Assembly (NCBI GenBank): GCA_032988165.1
Contig: JANTQF010000043.1
Coordinates: 1-64,000, forward strand
Reading direction: 5' to 3'
Source of the DNA: Emmonsiellopsis sp. PD_33
Lineage: Eukaryota > Ascomycota > Eurotiomycetes > Onygenales > Ajellomycetaceae
DNA: 64,000 nucleotides
Shown: one piece after another, positions 1 through 13,084 of the stretch
Layout: each line of letters begins with the position of its first letter
Position numbering within the stretch: position 1 is the stretch's first letter
Notes under the pieces: generated by a model
The model's input: only the letters and a program-made list of their open reading frames with translations
What the model was told of the DNA's origin: nothing
Database searches by the model: none
Translations under genes and position numbers: made by a program

Positions 1-163
1 AATGGTCTTCTAGCCTAGTCTAATAGCAATATTATATATATATTGAATGAAGTTGAAGCTAATAAAATTATTCAATCTGTATTTTTTTTTTTGCATGCAA
101 AATCAGCTTACCCCTTTTCCCCATAATCTTGTGTTTCAAAAATTAGCTCTCCCTGTCCTAACT

Positions 164-201
164 CCCCCACCCCCCCCCCCCCACCCCCCCCCCCCCCCCC
201 C
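164..201. repeat. Poly-C tract
   Basis: About 38 bases that are all C except for two A residues. The length may be uncertain in the assembly because such homopolymers are hard to sequence. Confidence 0.9.
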
Positions 202-385
202 TTTCTCCTCCATCCTAAAGTGCTCTACATTCAACGGATTCCCCTCATCTCATCTCCTATCCAATTTCACCCCCATCGCCCCGTCCCCCCGCACCCGCGC
301 CCCTCCCCTCCCGAAGCGCAATACCCCCCACCGAGCAAAAGAAACCCCACCCCGCTCCCCGCATAATATAATATCGAACCATATT

Positions 386-411
386 ACCTACCTACCTACC
401 TACCTACCTAC
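386..411. repeat. (CTAC)n microsatellite
   Basis: Tandem CTAC tetranucleotides, five to six units, in the 3' flank of the Argonaute gene. Confidence 0.85.
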
Positions 412-902
412 TCAACACCACGTCCTCCCATGAATATTCTGCGTCGGATTCCGCTCATCTATCTGTAGATCTTGCTCGTCTAATAATGTGCGGGACGGCT
501 CGTCCCATTGCTGTGCTACGGATGGTTTGCCATGTAGAAAAGTTCGGGGCCATGCTTGTTGGCGGAGTGGGGATAAGGCACCCGAACACGGCTTCCTCGG
601 GGCGCTGAAACGCGTAGTTTTCCTACAGAGTAACTGTAGCCAAAATCTTGCTTTTAAAAGCCTACAACGAACAGAAGAGTATAGAGAGTACCGATTAAAT
701 TTCAGCTACCGAGGGAAAATATCTTCTACCTACACAACGCAGTCTTCACCGCACGCAAGGGCAGATCTCAGTCCAGAAATTCGCAAATCAAGGTCCTCTC
801 ATGTTGCGTCCCATCCACTTCAGCGCCAATTCCATCTTTCACCGTATCAGCAACACCATCGACATGTCTTCACACAACCCCCTACGAAACTATGATGTGG
901 AC

Positions 903-3900
903 TTAGATATACCACATTTTCAAGGACAGTTCATCACCGGCCCCCATTGGAAGGAGTTGGCGAGAGTCTGAAAGCGCCGGATCGGAAGGGGGTTGGCCCT
1001 GTTTGGTCTCAGGGCCAGAGCGAGGACCAGAGCTTGCTGGTACATTCTCGTGGGCGCGGGCCCGGTTCGAGGCCAGGTGGGCGTAATAGACGGCGGGAAC
1101 TTTTTAAACCATTAGTAAAACCAAAGCGGTGGATGAAAGGGTGAAATGGGGTATTAAAACTTACACAACGAAACTGATGTTGTCGATCTCATGTACTGGT
1201 AGCAGTGTTCGTAAATCATATTCTGAAGATCCTTGGGAGAATTATTGATACCGTCGACGAGCACATGATAATGCACAGGACGAGCAGTCCCTTGCAATGC
1301 AATGTGGGACCACAAAAAGAAATCCCAACCATGAGCACTGGTGACATCCTTTTCCACCAGGGTTCCTGGTAGAGGATTGCCGTTTTTGTCCGCAGCATTG
1401 CGGTCCCCGGGCTGGGGGAATGCGCGAATATGGTGACGCTTTGAGGCAACAACAACGGTGACTTTGCCCTTCCATTCTTGCCCCTGATTCATTTCCTTCA
1501 ATAGCGACTTAATGAATGGAATCTCCTGCTGAAGAACATGCTGGAATTGCCCCTCGGAGACACCGTCGCGGAAATAGTAGATATACTGAGGGAATTTACC
1601 CTGGCCAACAGTTCTGACCCACCGTCCGATGAGGGGCTTGAGGATCGATGTGATGTTGGCCTGGGTAATGATTTCGACGTGTTCCCCATTGGTTTCACAT
1701 CCAGCGGTGTATCGTCCACCAAATTGATCCATGGAAACCGTCATTGCCGCCATCGACGGAGCAAAGCTGCCGGGGGACGAGTGCGAAACATCAGCTCCAA
1801 TGATCATGGTATATGGCGGAAGACCCTTCGTGATTTTGGAGGCGATGCGGGCAGTGGTGCCCCCCAGCTTTGCGTTGACCTTCATCAAGACATTCGAGAT
1901 GTACTGGCCGTTGCATTTGGCCACCTGAGATGCTTGTAGCACCTGAGAAGGCACTCCAAAACGGCAATCGGCTGACTTCTTGATTCTGGTATAATGGAAG
2001 GCGTTCTTGTCCGCGACGATAAAAATCAAAAGCTGTGGGCGTTTGTTGAACTTGTTACCAGTGCCCTGGAACAGGCTAAGGCCTGCTTTGCCTACATCGT
2101 CTTCGAGCACGGAGATATAAGGACGGGGAGAAGCAACCTTGCCCCCATGTCCCTGATAGCTACGAACCAGTGCGTCGCAGAATGCCTCTACCTGAGCCTG
2201 GTTCAATGGCATACGCCCTCTGAAGACGCCGACTCCCCAAGACGTCAACGGTTCTGTATTCGGGGCATAGAATTTTTTCCCGCGGAGATCCCAACGACCA
2301 GCAGTCCCGGGATTGACCCGTTGATTGCCGCCAAAGAGAATCTCAGGGTTGGGGAGCAGTCGGGCCTTTGTCTTCACCATATTATCGCCAACCTTCATGC
2401 CAAATGCGTTTAGCACTCTATCGTCCTTGTGTGCTAGATTTGCCTTGCAGTCTTCAACTGCTTTGCGACGCTCAGCTGGTCGGGTCACGGCAAACTTAAT
2501 CATCGCAGCGGTTTGAAGTTCATTCAACTTGAAAGGGAACTTCTGGACGCGGTGGATAGCCAGTACTTCCATGGGGTAGACAACGCTCTTTTTGGTCATC
2601 TGAACAAGCGGCAGCTCCCAGTAGTTCAAAATAACATTGTATCGGGTGCGGAAGTAGTCGTAAATTGACATCGTCTGCGTTGTCCCCGTGGCGCGGTCAG
2701 TCATGTCGATGGTATACTCCTTGGCATTCATATTCAGGAACTCCTTGATGGTCCACTCCTTCTCAGGGCAAGGACAGCCTTTGTAGGATGCCTGGACACC
2801 GAGTTTGTGGAATCTGCGAAGCTGGGCGAACTTTGGGGAATGTTTGCGACCACCAAGACCGTCTGGAATAGGTCGGGTGATGCCCATAAGCTGCTGCGGA
2901 TCGCGAAGTTCAAGGACCTCAATTGCAGCACTGATAAGGGAGATCTGCGCCCAAAAGCACGAGTTCGAGACGTCGACATTGACAGCAAGTCTTCCAGGCT
3001 AGAGGAATAAGTTAGTTATTATACAATTATGTAGGAATGGGAAGGACCTTACTTGAACAACCCGAATAGCCTGATAGATGCCCTTGTATGCAACAACCCC
3101 CCCTCCAATGGACATCTTTGGGTTCTTTTCACTGAAGAAAGACCGCTTCTGCGGAATAAACCGCTGGCTGGGAAGCTCACGAAGCAGATGGTCGTAAAAA
3201 CCTTAGATGATTGAACGATTAGCAATGTCCGTCGAAAGTAAGTCGAGGGAAGGCGAGGATACTCACTAAGACCCTCCAAGGCATCCTTGGACACAGAGCC
3301 ATTTCCGCGAAGATATTCTTCGACAATCGCAAGATTGACTTTCTTGGTTGGGCGAACCGTCAGACGGAACTTGTTTGGGGTCTTGGAAGGAGGTCGGCCT
3401 TGCTCGGCATCCAGGTCAACAACAATGTTGACATCGCCGCTGAGCTTGTTAAGAGACCTGAGGAATGATGGTTAGTTGGGTAATGTGGTTGAAGGAACGT
3501 TGGATCGTGTCGCACCATGCCAATTTATTCCCATCGAAGATGAAGTGTGCGAGTTTCTCCTTGCGTGCTTGGGAGTTCCACACCTTTTGGATCACTATGC
3601 GCTTCTCGGCACCGTTCCCAATATGGACCTGTTGGGAAAATGAGTATCAAAGATGTGTGACAAGGGATGGAAAATGCTTACATCATATTGAAAAACGGGC
3701 TTGGTTGGGAATTGCAAGATTGGGTAAACATTGACCGCAACCTCGATTTCTTTCCCAGTACTGTTGAATCCCGGACGGCGGGCCAAGTCAACGGGTGCGA
3801 AGAACTGTTCAGCAGGTTGGTCAGTAACATGCATATGACGGAAAAGGGCACGGTCATCGATCGTGCTCTCGGTTTTGGAACCGGAGCCGGAGTTTGACGG

Positions 3901-4796
3901 CTGGGAAGCACTCATCGTGAAAAGGATGAAAGCAGCCTAACGAAAAAAGGGGACGGAAGAGGAATAGAGGTAGTCAAGATAGAATAACGATGTTTCCAAG
4001 TAGAGAAATGATAAAGGGAATAGTATGAAAGAGGAGGGAAAGATGGAAGAGAAGTTTGGGGAAAGAAGGAAAACAGGTCGAAAGTCGGAGGGTTTTATCT
4101 TCGGAGGAGAGGGATGGGGATGAATTCCTAAGCCAGGGAATTGGCCCCGGATGGGGAATATTGAACCAAATTCATCATGCCAAAATGCACTTCAAGAGTG
4201 AAATGGGGTTGTGATAGATGCTGGATAATGACCAAGGTAGGGGATAAAGGGGTGAATGGAATGCGTATGCCCGCAGCCAGACGGACGGATGGTGATGCAT
4301 GGTAGATCTTCACGGAAGCAGATATGAAGCAGAGCAGTGACATGAACGTCCGGCTTTGATGAAAGGGGTAGAGTGATCAAGCGTTGGGAAAGTACGGGAG
4401 TGATGACACTGGGATAGCCATGCACAAAGAAAGTTTATTTTGGAGGCCGACGTGAAGGGGAAAGGGGCTTACCTCGCCATTGAGCCTATAGGCGTCGCTT
4501 GGTAAATCAATGTTACGACACATATCGGTCAACTTCGGGATATTCGCAGGGTCGAGTGCTGGGTCGTGACTAGGGATGTTGCCCTGCATTTGGCCCTGAA
4601 TGCTACCCATCGTGGGAGACATTGGAGCCCGCCCTGGGCTTGTTGCACGAGATCGCGTAGGAGAGCCTATTGGTGAACCTTGCCCGCGAGGTGCACTAGA
4701 TGGGCCGTCATACTGAGCCGGAGTTGGAGAGGAAGTCTCCTGCTCCTGAGCACGTTGCTTTTCCGCCTTGCGGCGTCTCTTTCCAGCACCAGACAT
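903..4796 (-). CDS. qde2: Argonaute / QDE-2-like RNA-silencing slicer
   Basis: Argonaute binds small RNAs and cleaves complementary transcripts (quelling/RNAi). Exons on the minus strand: 4796-4473, 3804-3682, 3628-3516, 3457-3267, 3201-3053, 2998-1165, 1099-903, giving about 976 aa with all phases closing. The order is a basic, Ser/Pro-rich N-terminus (1-85), an N domain with RRPGFNSTGKEI, a PAZ region around 340-475, and PIWI from about 620. The DEDH slicer tetrad is complete: D in GADVSH, E in HVEII, D in FRDGVSEGQF, H in HYHVL (about D703, E742, D778, H878). The last exon supplies the conserved PAVYYAHLA block and ends in the canonical MWYI. An alternative start at 3915 reads straight into the N domain and would give 905 aa; the 668-bp first intron is inferred from a GTAAGC donor and an ACTGAC branch point before the acceptor at 3805. 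The family call is firm; the first exon is less so. Confidence 0.9.
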
Positions 4797-5910
4797 CGTG
4801 ACTGGTGATTACGAAGATGATGCGGTCTGAATGGTAATGGTTAGCCGCTGCCGGCGCCAAAGGAGAGAATGGTTATGCGCAGGGTAAATAGAGCGACAGG
4901 AAAGGAAAAGCCTTGGAGAGTGGGGGCCAACACACACAGCAGAAGCCACGGAATATGCAGCAGAACGCAGAATAAAGCTGTTGAACGGGAGAGTTGTTTT
5001 GGAGCTAACGATGGCTAAGGAGTGTAAGGCAGAAGATGTGTGCGTGGGAGGAGAGAGGCGTAAACAAGAAGATAAAGACCACAACAAAGCGAGATGGGTG
5101 TTGCTCTGGCCCAAAACGGCAGAGACGACGGCAAGGAAAGGAGGCTTGCAGCAGGCACACGGGTAGGGACGCGCTGCCGACGCGATGCAAGGGGTGGCAG
5201 CTACAGAACCCGTTTGTCTAGGAGGAGAGAAGGAAACGAGCAAGGATAGGAAGGGCAATGGGGGGCTGGCTGAGATGTAATGGCAGGGTGAGGTGAGGCT
5301 GGGTGCAAGCGGGCAGCGAAGAGAAAGTGAGGGTGGGAGCCGCACAATTGACGGTGGCCAGTCTTGCACGCCCTTGAAGGAGAGGACTGAGATAGGAGAG
5401 AGGAGGCCAAGCGGGCAAAGAAGCAGAACTGAGGGCGGCAAGGATATGGAAGTGAGGAATGCTATGTAGAAATGAACGAGGAACCTACCTAGCCGTCAGA
5501 TTGGGGGTTGGTGTGTTGCTGTGAGAGCGAACCAGCGCGTTGCCGGGTGTTGCAGAGGAGAAAGCGAGCAGCCACAAGACCTGGAGGTGAGAGCAATGAA
5601 GTTGAACGGGAGACAGCAGCAAGCAATGCCAAGGGGAAGAAGAGATAGAGAAGATGATGACGAGGAGAGGCAGAGACGAAGAGAGCGAGGAGCTGAGGTT
5701 GGATGTGGAGAGCAACCTGGATGCAGCCTGGGGGGAGAAGAGAAGAAAGAAAACAAGAGGAAGAAGACGAGGAGAAAGAACATGAGGTTGGCCCCGTTAC
5801 CGAAATAGGAAGGCGTCAACAACACAGCGGAGGAAACTGCAGCCCGCCCTCACTGTCTAAGGTCTGAGACACGGGAGAAACAACAACAAGCAGCAGCTGC
5901 AGAAGAAAAC

Positions 5911-5952
5911 GAAGAAGAAGAAGAAGAAGAAGAAGAAGAAGAAGAAGAAGAA
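5911..5952. repeat. (GAA)n microsatellite
   Basis: About 14 tandem GAA triplets. On the minus strand it is a TTC tract in the upstream region of the Argonaute gene. The copy number is likely polymorphic. Confidence 0.9.
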
Positions 5953-6651
5953 GGAGAAGCAGCTCTTCTCCTTCCCATACCCCCCCTAAAATGTCTACCC
6001 ACTAACATCGCATAGGAAAATGCATCCATCCTCCCGTCCTTGGTGGACCTCCCCATCGCCGTCTGCATGGAGTATGTATCCCTCTACATACCCCGCCCAC
6101 CAACACACGCACACACGGGAGGGAATCCTAACTGGGCACTGAAGCCATCCATCCATTCCATATCTACAAAAGCCATGATCTGATATTTACTTAGGGCAGC
6201 CAAGAGACGACGTCGTTTCAAGGTTTTCGCTTAAATTAAATTCCCTTCGATGGAGTTGGGTTTTAGCCAATGGCAGGGCTGTGGTGGAAAAACTAACAAG
6301 TTAGCTTAACGTAGCCTAGCTCAGTGGTTGGTCGATCTAGCTCTATCAATCCGCCCCCCCGATCTCCAGTTCTACGTATATGCATGGTTGCTGTACGACT
6401 CTCTGTGCGTCTCACAAGGCAAGGGAGGACTGGAAGGGATGGATGGATGTGGGGATACTTAGCTAGTCAGCTGCGGGAGGGGGGGTGGTTTCCTCCCTTC
6501 TACGCCCGTCGTTGGGAACTAACTTTCCTTTTCTTTTGGCGAAGTTGTTCCCTACTTAGTCTATGAAGAAACCACGGGCTTAAGAATAAGAAGCGGTATA
6601 AATAAACTACGTAATGGGCGGATATAGTCTCCCCGTCCTTTCTAATCGACA

Positions 6652-6675
6652 AGTTCAGTTCAGTTCAGTTCAGTT
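6652..6675. repeat. (AGTTC)5 pentanucleotide repeat
   Basis: Five tandem AGTTC units in the gap between RNA14 and Argonaute. Confidence 0.85.
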
Positions 6676-7106
6676 CGATCCATTCATGATACCTAATACA
6701 ACTAACTGACTGGAGACCCAAAGCCAAAAACTCACAAGAGTACTGTACATACATTTCCTTGTCTCCAATCTCAAAAAAAGTCCCCCCTCAATTGAAACAA
6801 AGATAACGGGGGCCGTCGCCAGCAGTAAACGCCCAATCTTAACAGAGCAAAAAGGAAAAAAAAAAGGGAACCCCTTCGTGCCTACCCTGCCCGCTTTCAG
6901 GCGGAAGGAAAATAGCAACATGGAGTTCAAAAAAAAAAAAAAAAGGAAGGGACAAAACGGGGGTTTTTCTGAAAAATTGGTATGATCCGAACGCGCATTA
7001 GATAGGAATAGTTTAGGGAACAAAGGACCCAAGGCAAAACGGTATATGCCGGTAGATGGTACATAGAGGAGGCGGGATGGGAAATATAACGCAGAGCTGA
7101 GGTAAT

Positions 7107-10100
7107 TCAGGATCCAGGGCGATAGCCACCTGTAGCATACTAGTTAGCACCGTATCTGGAAACGAATAAAACGAACACGTGGTTTAACGAGCAGAAAACA
7201 TACCCATATACTGCTGCGGCCGATTACCCTGCATCATCCCTCCCACCTGCCCCGTTGGAGGCCTTAGTTGCGACACGGACGATGGGATATCCAGCGACCG
7301 AATCAAATTCACCATCTTCTCCGGCGAAAACTTGGTCGCATCGTACGTTGATGCGCTGGGGATGATGCTTAAGAGAAACACAATTTCCCTCGGTAGGGGA
7401 ATTGGGATGGGAGGTTTCGCTTGCCCGTAACCACCGCCAGGTGCTCCGCCGTTGACTTGCTGGATTTGCTTTTGTTGATTGAGTCGTCGGCCGGCCGCGC
7501 CTTTGAGTGGGGACTCAGCTCGAATGAATTTGCGCGGTCTGTTGGAGTCGTCGTCGAATTCTTCCATCGGGAAGGGACGTTTGGGGGAGCCAGTCACGCC
7601 CATATAACGCGGGACGGGGGATTCTTGGCGGGGATGCTCTTCGGTGATGATCGACGTTTTGGGCTTTGTCTGTGAGGGCGAGAGGATTGGTTGGAAGGCG
7701 GTGGGATCGAAAGCAGGGATCGAAAATCGGTGGGAGAATTGTTTGAGCGTTGGATCTTCAGGGAACAGCTCCCTCATTCTTGCCTCGAGGTTGGTTATTT
7801 GGACCATATCCCCGTAGCGGGATTCGTGCTCGTGCATGAAGGAGAATATGGGCTTTGATTTGGGGATATTGCTTGGATTTGACGCCAGCCTGCGGACGGA
7901 AGTTTCGAATACGGCTCTCGCATCTGAGTCTAGTTAGTTCATCAAATTCAAAATAAGAGGTGATAGGAATATAACCTACTGGTGATATCGTTGATGTCGA
8001 TGAGATGTTTGAGATATTCGAGAGTAAAGTTTTCGTCTTCAGGGAACAGCTTTGCGCCGCGCTCAAATATCTTGGTCGCCGCTGGATCTTTATAGCAGTG
8101 GTGTTCCAACAGTGCGCTGGCAATATAAACATCACTCGTAATGCGTCCGCGCTTTCTAGCATCCGCAAAAATCTGCCGCGACCCAGCCATCTCTCCAGGT
8201 TTCCCCTTGCCCTGAATCCGACGCATTGACCGCATCAACGCAATCCAAGCGAAAGAAATGGTTTTAGAAAGGATACCAATCTGCACTGCATGTTCCTTCT
8301 TCACAGCTTCAATCTGACTAGTTTTTGCTGCCTCTCGTGCCTTATTCTCCTGTTCATCATCATCGTCGTCTTCATTCCTACGGACAGCGATCTGGGGAGC
8401 GTCTGCTAGAGAGAAATTTTCCTCAATGGTAGCGATATCCTTGGCTTCTTGCGTCCGCGCTTTGGAGATCAATCCATAAAGTGCATCAAGGAGTTTATCA
8501 TATGGTTCTCTGACTTTCGTACCACGTTTCTTCGAGTCCTGCTCGGACTCCGATGATAGCTCAAGTCGATCAGCAAGTTTAAACGCTAATAAACAGCTCT
8601 CTGGATTCGCATCTATGCCTTGCTTTAAGAAGTCGTTGCCTTCAGTCTCCATCCCATGCTGGAAACAAAAATCGGCAGCATCGAACCATAATTCTGGCAC
8701 AAATCTCAAAGCCATTAGGCACTGTCGGTAGACGTATAAAACGCGGGCCTTGTAGCCAGCAGCGTCTTCGTCCTTCAGCACCAACGGGTCGTCCTTTTCC
8801 CATTTGATCCAACGTTTCCATATCTCCACCTGTTTATTGAACGCTTCCTCGCCTTCACAACCCTCAGCGGGAGGTAGCTTCGGAAGAGACGAGCGTACGA
8901 GCTCTCTGGTAATGTTCTGTAGCTCTGTAAAGGAACTTCGTGCCGTCATATAGGCTGGGGATCGCTCCTGTAAGAATTTTCGGCCCTGAATACGCGTACG
9001 AACGGCATTAGTATGGAATCATCATTGGCCCTGGAGAGACACGTACCGTCAACTTATTCAACCCCATTTCAAATTGATCGTACTCCTTCCAAAAGTTGTT
9101 GACAGCCTGTGTAGGCACGCATATGGCTCTCTGGTATGCTTTCCGCAAAAGGTCCATCTTCTGCTGATCTTGCCACCCCGAACCTCCAATATTGCCAGGT
9201 CCAGACCGGATGAACTGTATGTAGTCGACCCAAACAGGCGCGGAGTCCTTATCGACCCCAATGTTCTGAAGCGCAAAATCATAGGCGGACGAAATGATAC
9301 CCCGGGCTTGACCAGTTGTGTCTGTGGTTAAATTATTACGCCGGCGAACATAATCGAGATATACGGACCATAGCTGGACACTGGGGATGGACAAGAGGCT
9401 CTTATTAAAAATCTGTTCTAGTCGGTATAGCTCGTTGTTCTCCGATTCCATGTTCGCATAGGCAACCCACTGCTCAGACTGAGGGACAGGTTAGCTCTTG
9501 TCATTATGCCTAAAAAGTGAAGTCTACTTACAGCCGATGGGAAGACCTTGAAAAATCTTTCGTAAACCTCACGAGCACTATCAAGCTTGTTCCGACTGCG
9601 ATGTTCGTTGATCAATTCCAGCCAAGCGTCCGCATCGCCACGCGGGTCGGCCTGGATTCTGTCCTCCAAAATACCCACCCGGTCGTGAGGGAGACGGCCC
9701 CGCGAAGTCGCGGGAGCGACTGGAGTAGAGGTCATGGATCTGGCGGCAGATTGGGGAGGGTTGACGGTGGTCGACGGCCTGGAGTCGTCCGGGATGGAAC
9801 TGGAAGAAGCACCACCACTTTGCGCCGGAATACCAAGGTAGGAAGGAGCAAGAGACGAGCTATTGGGAACATCTTGAGGAGTGGCTTGTTCTTGTTCTTG
9901 AACAGACTGCTGCTGTGATACATGATATTGAGAAACATTTTCATTGGCACTTTGAGAAAGGGAATGCTGAGGAAGGACTGCAGAGGCAGACGGCATATCA
10001 TCAACATGACCTAATGCGGCAGGCGGCTCATATTCAGCATCGCCTCTATCTTGATTGCTATCCTCCTCCACAACAAGATTGCCCATGGCCTGAGACGGCG

Positions 10101-10443
10101 CTTGTACAGGAGTGGTGGAGTGGGGAAGAGCGGCAGGGTCTGTGGACTCAGAGGGGACAGCGTGTTGGGGAGGAAAAGTATGACTATTTTGCACGGCTTC
10201 AGAGAAATCTTGGGACATGGACCTGCGCAAGGCGGAGGCGGAAGGAGAAGAAGTATTTGAAACAGCACTCTGGTTTGAATCTGTTAAGCGAGCAGAATAC
10301 TGATCTTGCACAGTTTTTGAAGGATCATAATCGTCTGAATCTGAACTATCTGCACCCTGATCCCCAGCTGCCCCAAAGCCCGCAGTGTCCGCATTCAGGG
10401 CCTGCGCCTTGAAAAATGCGGTTTCTGCTTCATCATCGGCCAT
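7107..10443 (-). CDS. rna14: RNA14, mRNA 3'-end processing factor (CstF77 homologue)
   Basis: Scaffold of cleavage factor IA; with Rna15 it positions cleavage and polyadenylation of nuclear pre-mRNA. Exons: 10443-9532, 9478-9047, 8985-7980, 7923-7204 and a 23-nt last exon 7129-7107, totalling 1030 aa. The first ~250 residues are low-complexity acidic and Ser/Gln/Pro-rich. HAT (half-a-TPR) helical repeats follow, with motifs such as AREVYERFFKVFP, QLWSVYLDYVRRRN and ARAVFETSVRRL. The C-terminal third is Pro-rich with a conserved LPREIVFLLSIIP segment that in this family contacts Rna15. Without the last intron the frame would stop at 7184 after a short unrelated tail; with it the protein ends in GGYRPGS. 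The gene is divergent from ASF1 across about 500 bp. Confidence 0.92.
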
Positions 10444-10948
10444 GACTAAACGCCTGTGGAGGGAGTGGACCTAGTTCTGGCGGGCAGAGTTAGCAGGGGA
10501 AGATGCAAACGGGGAGACGGGTGCGAGCAGACCAGCAAAACACGCAACAAACAACAGCCGTCGGGGCGAGCAGAGGCGGAATCGACAGTCGCGGACACAG
10601 AGCACACACCCGACTGCGCAGGAGAAGCCCGTATCAGCAGCTACTGGAAGGCAGACTCGGTCTCGGGCGGCGGGCGGTGTCTTTCTTCAGCAGCGAGAGA
10701 ATGTGTCGTCAAGAAGGACGGAGGTTGGCGCAGAAAATGGCAGCGGCCAGGCGGGTCACGTGCAGACCGCGCTAGAAACCACTGAACGCGAGAATTGCAT
10801 GCGGCTCAAGGTCGCGTCTGCCTCAAGATCCGTATCTTTTGATTTCTTTCTTCTCTTTCTGCACCGCCAGCTCTTTGATATCTCCGTCGCGTCTGCATCC
10901 TGACTCCTGCCTTTGAACGTCTATCCCTCTCATTATCCCTTATCCGCA
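10444..10948. promoter_or_regulatory. Bidirectional promoter of RNA14 and ASF1
   Basis: The 505-bp gap between two divergent start codons must hold both promoters. It is GC-rich on the RNA14 side and CT-rich just upstream of ASF1. A CACGTG E-box palindrome lies at 10757-10762. No TATA box was convincing. Open frames across it are probably artefacts. Confidence 0.6.
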
Positions 10949-12034
10949 ATGTCTGTTGTTTCGCTGCTGGGCGTGCGGGTCATCAACAACCCCGCGCCTT
11001 TCTCCGCGCCATACGAGTTCGAGATTACCTTTGAGTGCCTTGAACAGCTGCAAAAAGGTATCACTCTCCGTGTGTGATTAGGCCTGAGATTTCAATGATT
11101 ACTGACGAATAATCCATCGTTCAGATTTGGAGTGGAAACTCACTTATGTTGGCTCCGCAACCTCGTAAGCTGCCTCCTTCACCGCCCTCCAGTCCAAATC
11201 AAACCAGCGCCGACTAACCACCCCCTCCCAGGTCCGAGCACGACCAAGAGCTCGATTCCCTACTCGTCGGACCCATACCCGTTGGCGTGAATAAATTTAT
11301 CTTCGAAGCCGACCCTCCTGACCTCAAAAGAATTCCTACCTCCGAAATACTGGGCGTGACCGTGATACTGCTCACCTGCAGCTATGATGGCCGGGAGTTC
11401 GTTCGCGTGGGATACTACGTGAACAATGAATATGATTCCGATGAATTGAACGCTGAGCCCCCCGCCAAGCCTATCATCGAGAGAGTCCGCCGCAATGTCC
11501 TGGCTGAGAAGCCAAGGGTTACGCGGTTCGCTATTAAATGGTTCGTCCTGATATCTTTTTTTATCTGTGTACCGGACTACGTTGCTAATATTTTTTGACC
11601 AATATAGGGACTCCGAAGATTCCGCCCCCGCCGAATACCCACCAGACCAACCCGAAGCCGACGTCCTTGATGACGACGGAGCAGCCTACGGTGCGGAAGA
11701 AGCCGAGCTTGAAGCCGCACTCATCAAGGAGTTAGAAGAAGCGGAACAAAAAGGCGGAGAGCCGCCTGAAGACCAGGAAATGGGAGGCGTCGAAACTGCC
11801 CTGCCCGTCGAAGCCTCAGCCAAGGAGGATGATGACAATGCCTCGGATGCCGGAAGCGAAGACCTGGAAGCTGAAAGTAGTGGCAGCGATGAGGATGATG
11901 ATGATGACGAGGGAGGAGAGGGCGATGGTGACGACGACGTGGAGATGGGTGATGATGCGGAACAGAAGGGGGATAATCCTGCGAACCCCCCTGCGCAACA
12001 CCAGCAGCAACAGTCTGAACTGATGGTGCATTGA
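10949..12034 (+). CDS. asf1: Histone chaperone ASF1
   Basis: Binds H3-H4 dimers and hands them to CAF-1 or HIRA for nucleosome assembly in the nucleus. Exons 10949-11057, 11125-11164, 11232-11540, 11608-12034 give 294 aa. The first ~155 residues are the conserved immunoglobulin-like core, starting [18 protein letters not shown] and including [33 protein letters not shown] and [10 protein letters not shown]. After [12 protein letters not shown] comes a 130-residue tail dominated by Asp/Glu, typical of fungal Asf1. All four exon junctions keep phase. The start has no in-frame competitor. Confidence 0.95.
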
Positions 12035-13084
12035 TTTTTTTTTTTTTTTTTTGTTCTTTGAAATTGCTATCTTCCCTCCCCGCCGCTGGATTGGACACGA
12101 ATCTCTTCATATTTTTTTGATGTTATTTTGCTTTTCCTCCGATCTGTGCGAGTCATGTCCCTTATGAATATACAAGATCTTTTACGGCAGTTATTAACTT
12201 ATTTATTTATCATCGTTCGTGCCTGTTGAGAGTTATCCATTTTTCATTTTTACGTGTCCACTGCTGCTTAATGAATGCTCTAACTACAAAAGGCGCCGCT
12301 TCCCTCTCTTTTCGCACCTAGAGACTAACCTCTTTTATTTTTTCGGCCTTTTATTTTCATAGTTAGTCCTTCTAGTTACCTCTCTGCACTTAGATATTTT
12401 TTTCTTTTTTAAAAAAAATTCCCCCTTTATCGGCTTTTCTTCTTCTTAGCATCTATTTACCTACGTTTTTTCGCTTCGTCGGAGAAAAGAAAACGTATCA
12501 ATACTCCATTTCTTCATTCCTCACTCTCATTTACCGGGGATATACATACAAACAAGTAACTTAAGCATACATAAATAACGCCCACCAAAAAAAAAGAAGT
12601 TACAGAAAGACGAAGACGAAGTCAACGAATGAACGAAACTGCAATAATGCTAATAACGGGGAAGTTAAGTAGGTCTTATTTAGAGCTGGGAGCTTGCCTG
12701 GTGGTTAAGTAAGCGAGTAAAGTGAAAGGTTTCGTGAATTACGTTTTATAACCTCTGCTGCATGCTTGAAATAGTAGTTGAAAAAGGTTGGTCGGGTTGG
12801 GGGTAATGAATGCAGTTGTAAGTGCTGCTTATCCATCCCCCTTACTCGCCTACCTAGAGGGAGGAGGCGTAAAGTATTGATTGATGCTTTCCTGCTTTCC
12901 TTCCCTGCTATCTCACTTTACACTTTTTTTTTTTTTTTTTCATTCCGTTCCCGTAGGATTATGGCCAAAAAGGAGAAAAATGAGGAAGCCTCACTTATTA
13001 TCATTAACCCCCGCAAATGATCTGAAATCCATTTGCCCTGAGCAAGTTGCCAATTCATAGGGGTATTTAATCAATAACTATGTG
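12035..13084. other. Tail-to-tail intergenic region (ASF1 / SRO7)
   Basis: About 1.05 kb between two convergent stop codons. It is T-rich near ASF1 (a run of T directly after the stop) and holds further T/A homopolymers and AATAAA-like A/T clusters, consistent with two 3' UTRs. No gene is seen. Confidence 0.6.

Larger units (their letters stand above)
1..902. other. Intergenic, downstream of Argonaute
   Basis: No gene is supported here. The stretch is the 3' flank of the Argonaute gene, whose stop codon lies at 903-905 on the minus strand. Open frames exist but are low-complexity (proline from C-runs) or have no family resemblance. It holds a long C-run near 164-201 and a CTAC microsatellite near 386-411. 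Confidence 0.6.
4797..7106. other. Long intergenic region between RNA14 and Argonaute
   Basis: About 2.3 kb with no gene I can support. Next to the Argonaute start (4800-5800) the minus strand is pyrimidine-rich, as expected of a fungal promoter and 5' UTR. The rest holds a GAA microsatellite, an AGTTC repeat and A-runs, and ends in the 3' flank of RNA14. Several frames of 70-210 codons overlap each other but look like composition artefacts (Ser/Pro/Leu or Arg/Glu runs). Confidence 0.6.

Noticed and set aside
2734..2988. Frames antisense or shifted within the Argonaute exon
   Set aside because: Shadows of the real coding frame, which has the complete slicer motif set.
4809..5441. 210-codon minus-strand frame upstream of Argonaute
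   Set aside because: Ser/Pro/Leu-rich composition from a CT-rich promoter, overlapped by other frames on both strands, no family resemblance.
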